7,346 nt of DNA from positions 1-7,346 of the forward strand of contig JAFWRV010000350.1 in assembly GCA_017519685.1 (NCBI GenBank), written 5' to 3'. The position numbers and the translations under genes are program-made. Of this stretch, positions 1 to 5,548 are shown one piece after another; within the stretch, counting starts at the first letter, position 1, and each line of letters starts with the position of its first letter. The notes beneath the pieces are model-generated. The model worked only from the letters and a program-made list of their open reading frames with translations. It searched no databases and was not told where the DNA came from. Source of the stretch: Clostridia bacterium (GTDB taxonomy: Bacteria > Bacillota > Clostridia > Oscillospirales > Acutalibacteraceae).

Positions 1-540
1 GCAAACACAAAAGAAAAAATGGAAAAAACCCTCAAGGCGCTCAACACCGAATACACTCAGCTCAGAGCCGGCAGAGCAAACGCCGCGGTTCTCGATAAAA
101 TCAAGGTTGACTATTACGGCACGCCCACTCCGATAAACCAGATGGCGGCCATTTCGGTTTCGGAGGCAAGAATCCTTACAATCCAGCCCTGGGACAAGAG
201 CACTATCCAGACTATCGAAAAAGCAATCCAGGCATCCGATATCGGCATCAATCCCCAGAACGACGGCTCGGTTATCCGCCTCATCTTCCCCCAGCTTACT
301 GAAGAACGCCGTAAGGAACTGAGCAAGGATGTCCGCAATATGGCGGAAAACTCAAGAATAGCAATCCGCTCAATCAGACGCGACGCCATCGACAAGGCAA
401 AGAAAATGGAAAAAGCATCCGAAATCACCGAGGATGACCTTAAGGACGCGGAAGAAGAAATCCAGGATTATACCGATAAGTATATAAAGGAAATCGACAA
501 AGCCGCGGAAGAAAAAGAAATGGAAATCATGTCCATCTGA
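1..540 (+). CDS. frr: Ribosome recycling factor (5'-partial)
   Basis: Ribosome recycling factor acts in the cytoplasm with EF-G to split the post-termination ribosome so that it can be reused. The reading frame is open from base 1 (Ala-Asn-Thr-Lys-Glu-Lys before the first ATG at 19), so that ATG is internal and the true start lies upstream of the window. 179 residues are visible against a family length of about 185, so only about six are missing. Hallmarks in visible numbering: RAGRAN (22-27), the YYGTPTP turn leading into domain II, QPWDKS, LTEERR (99-104), IRRDA (125-129), and an acidic/lysine-rich C-terminal helix ending KEMEIMSI. These give the usual L-shaped protein of a three-helix bundle plus a small beta domain. 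The TGA stop is 14 nt before uppS. In Firmicutes frr normally follows pyrH, which would be expected just outside the window. Identification is essentially certain. Confidence 0.97.
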   Translation, partial: ANTKEKMEKTLKALNTEYTQLRAGRANAAVLDKIKVDYYGTPTPINQMAAISVSEARILTIQPWDKSTIQTIEKAIQASDIGINPQNDGSVIRLIFPQLTEERRKELSKDVRNMAENSRIAIRSIRRDAIDKAKKMEKASEITEDDLKDAEEEIQDYTDKYIKEIDKAAEEKEMEIMSI

Positions 541-554
541 TTTGATATTTTGCT

Positions 555-1286
555 ATGACTCAGGAACAACTAAGCAGCATTATTCTGCCTAAGCATATCG
601 GCATAATCATGGACGGAAACGGCCGCTGGGCAACCCGCCGCGGGCTTGAACGCAGCGAGGGTCACAAGGCAGGCGCGAACGCCTTCCGGAGAATTTGTGA
701 TTACGGAGCCGATCTCGGCATCGAATATATGACATTCTATGCCTTTTCAACGGAAAACTGGCGGAGACCTCCGAAGGAGGTAGCCGCCATTATGAAACTG
801 TTCCGCGATTATCTCGAGGAAGCCAACGAGCGTGAAAAAGAAAACGAGAGCAGAGGTCTCAGATTTCACCTTATCGGAGAAAGAAAAGGCCTGCCCTCCG
901 ATATAATCAGCCGTCTTGACACACTCGAAAAAAATTCCGCGGACAAAAAAGTGATGACTGTCAACCTTGCCATAAATTACGGCGGCAGGGATGAGATAGT
1001 CCACGCTTTCAGAGAACTCGCCCGTAAAGCGAAAAACGGGGCGGTCAACCCCGACAAGATAACCGAGGAGGATATTGCGGATAATCTTTTCACGGCAGGT
1101 CAGCCCGATCCCGATCTGATAATCAGGCCGAGCGGAGAATACAGACTGTCAAACTTTATGACCTGGCAGTCCGCTTATTCGGAATTCTGGTTTTCCGATA
1201 TTCTCTGGCCCGATTTCACAACCGATGATCTTGACCGGGCAATTCTTGATTACTGTCACCGGAACAGACGTTTCGGCGGAGTATGA
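555..1286 (+). CDS. uppS: Isoprenyl transferase (undecaprenyl diphosphate synthase)
   Basis: This cis-prenyltransferase adds IPP units in cis to farnesyl diphosphate to make the C55 carrier lipid for peptidoglycan and other wall polymers. It acts at the cytoplasmic face of the membrane. The 243-aa length is normal. Motifs: MDGNGRWA (19-26) with catalytic Asp20; His37 in the GHKAG segment; FSTENW (64-69); INYGGRDE (140-147); and the IPP/Mg site at 191-200 (Arg191, Glu195, Arg197, Ser199), followed by WQSAYSEFWF and a C-terminal RNRRFGG. The usual RTSGE/RTGGE reads RPSGE here (Pro192), with the charged residues intact. The ATG at 555 is the only plausible start, because an in-frame TGA lies at 543-545 and the next Met is inside the active-site motif. 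No Shine-Dalgarno is visible in the T-rich 14-nt gap after frr, so translation may depend on frr by reinitiation (inference). Confidence 0.96.
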   Translation: MTQEQLSSIILPKHIGIIMDGNGRWATRRGLERSEGHKAGANAFRRICDYGADLGIEYMTFYAFSTENWRRPPKEVAAIMKLFRDYLEEANEREKENESRGLRFHLIGERKGLPSDIISRLDTLEKNSADKKVMTVNLAINYGGRDEIVHAFRELARKAKNGAVNPDKITEEDIADNLFTAGQPDPDLIIRPSGEYRLSNFMTWQSAYSEFWFSDILWPDFTTDDLDRAILDYCHRNRRFGGV

Positions 1287-1297
1287 TTTATTTCAGC

Positions 1298-1303
1298 AAA
1301 GGA
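1298..1303 (+). promoter_or_regulatory. Ribosome binding site of cdsA
   Basis: AAAGGA lies 8 nt before the ATG at 1312, in the 25-nt gap after the uppS stop. It decides the cdsA start. The frame is open back to an ATG at 1225, but that would run 62 nt inside uppS and add 29 residues unlike a CdsA N-terminus. Confidence 0.75.
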
Positions 1304-1311
1304 TATTCATT

Positions 1312-2184
1312 ATGTTTGTCAGAGTTTTAGTCGGCGTGGCTGCCGCCGCTTTCGCAGTCGGTCTTCTCGTTTGCACCGGATACGGATATATAATTGCAAT
1401 CGGCATTATGATCGCAATTTTCTGTCCCATCTGTATGCACGAAATAATGGGAGTGTCGCAGTGTCAGAATAAAAAACTGACGGCGGTCACCATGATTTTT
1501 TCGGCGTTGCTCCCGCTCTATATTTTTCTCGACCTCGGCAGATTCGTTCCGTTTTCGGACGGAGTATTCATTGCCGCTTACATAATCGCGGTTCTGATTA
1601 TGATGCTCAAGTCATATGAGAAAACAAAATTTGAAAATGCCGCAATCGGTCTTTTCTGCTCAATCGCGATACCCGAATCGCTCTGCGGAATACTGCGCAC
1701 ATATAACCTTATGGAAAACAGCGGTCTCTTCTGCCGCAGTCAGGTAATTTTCGTTCTTCTTATCGCAATGTACGCTTCATGGCTCAGCGATACCTTCGCT
1801 CTCTTCACGGGAATGGCTTTGGGAAAGCATAAGCTCTCTCCGAAAATCAGCCCGAAAAAAACAGTTGAAGGCGCAGTCGGCGGCGTTGTGGGAACAACTG
1901 TTTTCGCGCTCGCGACCTACGCGATCTGTCATCATTTCTTCTTCCATGCCGATGTTATCGAAGCAATAAAATGGTGGCACGTTCTTATCGCAACCCCGAT
2001 TCTGTGTGTCGGCGGTATGTGCGGAGACCTTTCGGCATCCGTCATCAAGCGCAATTTCGGAGTCAAGGACTTCGGAACCATGTTCCCCGCTCACGGCGGA
2101 GCGATGGACAGAATAGATTCGTTCCTTTTCACCGTTCCGGTAACTTACATTCTTATGGAGTTATTCGTGGCGGCTTCAAAATAA
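1312..2184 (+). CDS. cdsA: Phosphatidate cytidylyltransferase (CDP-diglyceride synthase)
   Basis: This integral membrane enzyme converts CTP and phosphatidate to CDP-diacylglycerol, the precursor of phosphatidylglycerol, cardiolipin and other phospholipids. From the ATG at 1312 the protein is 290 aa, normal for the family. About eight hydrophobic segments are visible, including roughly 4-20, 24-41, 59-75, 85-100, 145-168, 188-207, 221-236 and 271-287. The central motif starts at S159-D160 and runs through GKHKLSPKISPKKTVEG (171-187). The C-terminal family signature is at 243-269: S243, K246-R247, K252-D253, P259, H261-G262-G263, D266-R267, D269. The usual PGHGG reads PAHGG (Ala260). A CPIC pair (Cys38, Cys41) sits at the end of the second hydrophobic segment, just before the conserved Glu44. 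The gene follows uppS by 25 nt with its own ribosome binding site, the standard Firmicutes order. The fold and signature leave little doubt. Confidence 0.95.
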   Translation: MFVRVLVGVAAAAFAVGLLVCTGYGYIIAIGIMIAIFCPICMHEIMGVSQCQNKKLTAVTMIFSALLPLYIFLDLGRFVPFSDGVFIAAYIIAVLIMMLKSYEKTKFENAAIGLFCSIAIPESLCGILRTYNLMENSGLFCRSQVIFVLLIAMYASWLSDTFALFTGMALGKHKLSPKISPKKTVEGAVGGVVGTTVFALATYAICHHFFFHADVIEAIKWWHVLIATPILCVGGMCGDLSASVIKRNFGVKDFGTMFPAHGGAMDRIDSFLFTVPVTYILMELFVAASK

Positions 2185-2196
2185 TATGAAATCCGG

Positions 2197-2230
2197 CGGG
2201 CGGTATGATTACAGCCGCCCGTTTATTATA
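2197..2230 (+). terminator. GC-rich hairpin between cdsA and dxr, possible weak terminator or attenuator
   Basis: A 7-bp perfect stem (CGGGCGG at 2197-2203 with CCGCCCG at 2215-2221) can be extended inward by one T-G wobble and outward by G-T wobbles. It is followed by TTTATTATA. The run after the stem is T/A-rich but not a clean T-tract, so full termination is unlikely. Partial termination, a processing site or 3'-end stabilisation of the upstream message are all possible. It sits in the only spacer longer than 25 nt, just before the dxr ribosome binding site. The pairing is seen directly; the role is inferred. Confidence 0.4.
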
Positions 2231-2231
2231 C

Positions 2232-2237
2232 AGAGGA
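2232..2237 (+). promoter_or_regulatory. Ribosome binding site of dxr
   Basis: AGAGGA lies 7 nt before the ATG at 2245. It begins 11 nt after the intergenic hairpin ends, so the hairpin does not itself cover the site. It supports the start giving MISNLTVLGSTGSIG, a typical Dxr N-terminus. Confidence 0.8.
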
Positions 2238-2244
2238 AAAATCA

Positions 2245-3393
2245 ATGATAAGCAATCTTACCGTTCTCGGCTCAACCGGTTCAATCGGAATCCAGTCGCT
2301 TGATGTTGCGAGAATGCACGGCCTGAAAATAAACGCCCTGACCTCAAATGTCAGAACCGATGTGCTTGAAAATCAGATAAGGGAGTTTTCTCCCCGCTTT
2401 GCCGCGGTTGCCGATGAAGACAGGGCAAAGGACCTTAAAATAAGGGTTGCCGACACAGGCACCGAGATTCTCTCCGGGCCCGGCGGCGTTGAATTCTGCG
2501 CCTCCCTTCCCGCGGACACCGTACTGAACAGCATCGTCGGCATAGCCGGTCTTGTGCCGACGGCGGCGGCGATAGACGCAGGCAACCGTCTTGCTCTCGC
2601 AAACAAGGAAACCCTTGTCGCGGGAGGAGATTATATAACAAATCTCGCGAAGGAAAAAGGCGTCAGCATACTTCCCGTTGACAGCGAGCATTCGGCAATC
2701 TTTCAGTCGCTTCAGGGGTGCCGGGATAAAAAGCAGGTCAAAAAACTCATTCTCACCGCTTCCGGCGGACCGTTTTTCGGGAAAACCCGTGAAGAACTCA
2801 AAACCGTCACTCTCGAAAACGCCCTGAATCATCCGAGCTGGTCAATGGGCGCGAAAATAACCATCGACTCGGCTACAATGATGAACAAAGGACTTGAGAT
2901 AATCGAGGCGGCGCGCCTTTTTGATATGAAAAGCCGGGATATTGACGTTGTTGTTCACAGACAGAGCGTCATTCATTCACTCGTTATGTACAGCGACAAT
3001 TCCGTCATAGCCCAGCTCGGAGTGCCGGATATGAGAATACCGATTCAGTATGCTCTGACCTATCCGGACAGATTTGAAAGTCCGGTCAGGGAACTCGACC
3101 TTGCGGAATATGCCAATCTGACATTTGAAAGACCGGATAACGAAACATTTCGCTGTATGGATTACTGCCGCGAGGCGCTCGACAGAGGCGGACTCGCGAC
3201 CGCGGCGGTAAACGCGGCGAATGAAAAAGCGAATGAGCTTTTCAGAAACGGAAAAATCGGTTTTACCGACATTTTCCGCTCCGTGGAGGCATCGCTCGGC
3301 TGCGGATATGATAAAGATAACTTTGATATAAATGACGTGCTCGAAACCGACAGAGAGGTCCGGGCAAGAACGGAGGCATTATGGAAAAACTGA
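2245..3393 (+). CDS. dxr: 1-deoxy-D-xylulose 5-phosphate reductoisomerase
   Basis: Dxr (also called IspC) rearranges and reduces DXP to 2-C-methyl-D-erythritol 4-phosphate with NADPH and a divalent metal. It is the committed step of the MEP isoprenoid pathway and the target of fosmidomycin. The 382-aa length is normal. Order of features: NADPH-binding loop GSTGSIG (9-15); ANKETLVAGG (119-128); metal ligands Asp146 and Glu148 in PVDSEHSAIFQ; flexible-loop His196 in HPSWSMG; IDSATMMNKGLE (207-218) ending in the third metal ligand Glu218; HRQSVIHSLV (238-247); and PDMRIPIQ (261-268). The C-terminal helical domain holds GGLATAAVNAANE (315-327). Every catalytic residue I can place is present, so the enzyme should be active. 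The last 13 nt overlap the start of rseP. UppS upstream uses the pathway's end product, and IspG downstream is a later step. Confidence 0.97.
   Translation: MISNLTVLGSTGSIGIQSLDVARMHGLKINALTSNVRTDVLENQIREFSPRFAAVADEDRAKDLKIRVADTGTEILSGPGGVEFCASLPADTVLNSIVGIAGLVPTAAAIDAGNRLALANKETLVAGGDYITNLAKEKGVSILPVDSEHSAIFQSLQGCRDKKQVKKLILTASGGPFFGKTREELKTVTLENALNHPSWSMGAKITIDSATMMNKGLEIIEAARLFDMKSRDIDVVVHRQSVIHSLVMYSDNSVIAQLGVPDMRIPIQYALTYPDRFESPVRELDLAEYANLTFERPDNETFRCMDYCREALDRGGLATAAVNAANEKANELFRNGKIGFTDIFRSVEASLGCGYDKDNFDINDVLETDREVRARTEALWKN
3372..3376 (+). promoter_or_regulatory. Ribosome binding site of rseP, inside dxr
   Basis: GGAGG lies within the final codons of dxr, 4 nt before the ATG at 3381. 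The match is strong but the spacing is short. Because it is inside dxr, ribosomes finishing dxr pass over it, which suggests translational coupling. Confidence 0.7.
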
Positions 3394-4493
3394 TTGCTGC
3401 CGTTCCCGCGGCAATTTCAGCGGGAACAATCTGGGGAAAGGTCTGGCCGATTCTCATTGCGATAGTGTTTTTCGGTATGCTCATATTTTTCCATGAACTC
3501 GGACATTTCACCTTCGCTAAGATTTTCGGAGTCAAGGTCAATGAATTCTCAATGGGTATGGGTCCCTGCCTTCTTAAGAAAAAGAAGGGTGAAACCCAGT
3601 ATTCCCTCCGTCTGTTCCCGATAGGCGGATATGTCAGCATGGAAGGTGAAAACGAATCCAGCGAAGACACAAGGGCGTTCTGTAACCAGAAGGCGTGGAA
3701 GAGATTCATCATCATCGCCGCGGGCGCCACCGTCAATCTGATTATGGGTATGATTATCATAATGATTATGCTCGGCACAACCGATGAACTTATCGGCACC
3801 ACCGAAATCCATTCTTTCTTTGACGGCGCGGTAACCTGCGACCAGGGACTTGAGGTTCACGATAAGATTCTCAAAATCGACAATAAGCACGTTTTCACGG
3901 GCGACGATATGAGTTTCCTGATGACAAGGGATGAAGACGGCGTTTTCGATATCACCGTCAAGAGAGACGGCAAAAAGGTTCTTGTCAAGGGTGTCGCCTT
4001 CAACACCGAAAAGAGAGAATACGACGGCAAGGAAACAAACGTTATCATTTATGACTTCAGCATAAAGGGACTTGAGCCGTCGGTACTGTCGGTGCTTAAA
4101 TACACTCCGCTTGAGACGCTCTCTTACGCGCGCCTTGTCTATCTTTCCCTGTTTGACCTGATTACCGGTCATTACGGAATAAGCGACCTTTCAGGTCCGA
4201 TAGGCACAGTTTCATACATTGCCGACGCGGCTCAGATTGCTGTCAAAGACACAGACTGGGAGTATCTGTTTATGCTCTCGGCTCTGATTGCCGTCAATAT
4301 AGGCATATTCAATCTCCTTCCCCTTCCCGCTCTTGACGGCGGCCATCTGCTGTTTATCCTCATTGAGATTATCTTCAGAAAACCCGTTCCCCGCAAGCTC
4401 GAAGGCCTCGTTCACGCGATAGGAATGATATTGCTGCTCGCGCTTATGGCAGTCATTTCATTCAGCGATATCTGGAAACTTATAAAAGGATAA
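3381..4493 (+). CDS. rseP: Site-2 intramembrane zinc metalloprotease RseP/RasP
   Basis: This family (peptidase M50; RseP in E. coli, RasP in B. subtilis) cleaves substrates inside the membrane, such as anti-sigma factors and leftover signal peptides. The 370-aa length fits the single-PDZ Gram-positive form. The zinc motif HELGH (38-42, catalytic Glu39) lies in the first membrane segment (about 22-42). It is followed by the membrane-associated beta region with FPIGGYVSMEGE (79-90), a second hydrophobic segment (about 108-132) with GATVN in place of the usual GPxxN, and a PDZ-like domain (about 140-207; GLEVHDKILKIDN). DLSGPIG (269-275) comes next, then NLLPLPALDGGH (311-322) with third zinc ligand Asp319, and a final membrane segment (about 345-361). 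It overlaps dxr by 13 nt and ends 1 nt before ispG. An 8-bp hairpin covers codons 8-16. The specific substrate cannot be told from this window. Confidence 0.95.
   Translation: MEKLIAAVPAAISAGTIWGKVWPILIAIVFFGMLIFFHELGHFTFAKIFGVKVNEFSMGMGPCLLKKKKGETQYSLRLFPIGGYVSMEGENESSEDTRAFCNQKAWKRFIIIAAGATVNLIMGMIIIMIMLGTTDELIGTTEIHSFFDGAVTCDQGLEVHDKILKIDNKHVFTGDDMSFLMTRDEDGVFDITVKRDGKKVLVKGVAFNTEKREYDGKETNVIIYDFSIKGLEPSVLSVLKYTPLETLSYARLVYLSLFDLITGHYGISDLSGPIGTVSYIADAAQIAVKDTDWEYLFMLSALIAVNIGIFNLLPLPALDGGHLLFILIEIIFRKPVPRKLEGLVHAIGMILLLALMAVISFSDIWKLIKG
3402..3427 (+). other. Perfect inverted repeat in the first codons of rseP
   Basis: GTTCCCGC (3402-3409) and GCGGGAAC (3420-3427) form a perfect 8-bp stem with a 10-nt loop, beginning 21 nt after the first base of the rseP start codon. 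A shorter alternative stem (TGCCG with CGGCA, closing on TTCCCG) would compete with it. No T-run follows, so it is not a terminator. It lies within the stretch covered by an initiating ribosome and could slow rseP initiation or mark a cleavage site. It may also be chance, arising from the GC-rich codons for Val-Pro-Ala and Ala-Gly-Thr. Confidence 0.4.
4484..4490 (+). promoter_or_regulatory. Ribosome binding site of ispG, inside rseP
   Basis: AAAAGGA overlaps the last codons of rseP, 4 nt before the ATG at 4495. The rseP TAA stop falls between it and the start, an arrangement suited to termination-reinitiation coupling. Confidence 0.65.
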
Positions 4494-4494
4494 T

Positions 4495-5547
4495 ATGGAA
4501 AGACGTAAATCAAAGAAAATTAAAGCGGGAAATGTATTTATCGGAGGTGACAGCCCGATAACCGTTCAGTCTATGCTGAACATTCCCGCTCACGATATTG
4601 AAAGAAGCATTGCCCAGGCAAGGGAACTTGAGAGCGCAGGATGTGAAATTATCCGCGCCGCTGTTCCCGACAAAGAGGCGGTGAAGCTGATTTATGCCCT
4701 GAAGGAGAGCGTCGGCGTTCCCGTCGTCGCGGACATTCATTTTGATTACCGCCTTGCCCTCGAATGCGTTGAGGCGGGCGTTGATAAAATAAGAATCAAT
4801 CCCGGCAACATCGGCTCCGACGACAGGGTCAAAGCGGTCGCCTCCGCCTGCAAGGCAAAGGGTATCCCGATTCGCATCGGGGTAAACTCCGGCTCCGTTG
4901 AAAAGGATATTCTCGCGAAATACGGCTCTCCCTGCGCCAAAGCGCTGACCGAAAGCGCCTTGTATCACGTTTCGCTGCTTGAAAAATATGATTTTGACGA
5001 TATTGTCATTTCGATAAAATCATCCGACGTGCGCACGATGATACAGGCATACCGGCTGACCGCTGAAAAATGCCGTTACCCTCTCCACCTCGGAGTTACG
5101 GAAGCCGGAACATATAACAGCTCTCTGATTAAATCCGCTATCGGCATCGGCTCCCTGCTTGCCGACGGTATCGGAGACACAATCCGCGTTTCGATGACGG
5201 CGTCGCCCGTAAAGGAAGTCGGCGCGGGCAAGGATATTCTCAAGGCGCTCGGTCTCGGCGCGCCCTGCCCCGATATCGTTTCCTGCCCTACCTGCGGCAG
5301 GACGAAAATAGATTTGATTTCGCTTGCGGACAAAGTCGAAAAAGCGCTTGCGGGTTGTAATAAGCCGCTGAAGGTCGCGGTGATGGGCTGCGCCGTAAAC
5401 GGGCCCGGAGAAGCGAGAGAAGCGGACATAGGCATCGCGGGAGGAGACGGAAGCGCGCTGATATTCCGCAAAGGCGAGATAATATGCAAGGTGCCCGAAA
5501 GTGAAGCCGTTGACAGGCTGATTGAAGAAATAGGAAAGTTGAACTGA
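4495..5547 (+). CDS. ispG: 4-hydroxy-3-methylbut-2-en-1-yl diphosphate synthase (IspG/GcpE)
   Basis: IspG is the penultimate MEP-pathway enzyme. It reductively opens 2-C-methyl-D-erythritol 2,4-cyclodiphosphate to HMB-PP using a [4Fe-4S] cluster and an external electron donor. The 350-aa length fits the short two-domain bacterial form: a TIM barrel at about 1-255, then an iron-sulfur domain. Barrel motifs: VVADIHFDYRLAL (77-89), KIRINPGNIG (98-107), IPIRIGVNSGS (124-134), LHLGVTEAG (197-205) and DGIGDTIRVS (224-233). Cluster ligands are Cys264 and Cys267 in SCPTCGR, Cys299 in MGCAVNGPGE, and Glu306. The first strand reads QSMLNIPAHD (25-34), where the family usually has QSMTNT. The start is 1 nt after the rseP stop, and the TGA stop is 1 nt before polC. 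Expected partners such as IspH and an electron donor are not in the window. Confidence 0.97.
   Translation: MERRKSKKIKAGNVFIGGDSPITVQSMLNIPAHDIERSIAQARELESAGCEIIRAAVPDKEAVKLIYALKESVGVPVVADIHFDYRLALECVEAGVDKIRINPGNIGSDDRVKAVASACKAKGIPIRIGVNSGSVEKDILAKYGSPCAKALTESALYHVSLLEKYDFDDIVISIKSSDVRTMIQAYRLTAEKCRYPLHLGVTEAGTYNSSLIKSAIGIGSLLADGIGDTIRVSMTASPVKEVGAGKDILKALGLGAPCPDIVSCPTCGRTKIDLISLADKVEKALAGCNKPLKVAVMGCAVNGPGEAREADIGIAGGDGSALIFRKGEIICKVPESEAVDRLIEEIGKLN
5532..5538 (+). promoter_or_regulatory. Probable ribosome binding site of polC, inside ispG
   Basis: AGGAAAG lies within the last codons of ispG, 10 nt before the ATG at 5549. The match is moderate and the spacing is at the long end. It is the only purine-rich candidate and fits coupling to ispG termination. 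Confidence 0.5.
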
Positions 5548-5548
5548 A

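Noticed and set aside
19..21. ATG at 19 as the true start of frr
   Set aside because: The frame is open to base 1, and the six upstream codons fit the N-terminal helix of the family. Starting at 19 would lose part of that helix.
1225..1311. Longer cdsA reading frame starting at the ATG at 1225
   Set aside because: It would overlap uppS by 62 nt and add 29 residues that translate uppS codons in another frame. The ATG at 1312 has a well-placed AAAGGA and a typical membrane-entry N-terminus.
1971..2189. 72-codon forward frame inside the end of cdsA
   Set aside because: It is an out-of-frame shadow of the CdsA signature region, with Arg/Ser-rich composition and no family resemblance.
2185..2244. 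Promoter for dxr in the cdsA-dxr spacer
   Set aside because: TATTAT/TATACA-like bases occur after the hairpin, but I see no matching -35 element at the right distance, and the spot overlaps the hairpin tail and the ribosome binding site.
3263..4172. Long antisense open frames (179 and 207 codons) opposite dxr and rseP
   Set aside because: They lie wholly opposite strongly conserved genes and lack recognisable domains. They are explained by codon bias in the sense genes.
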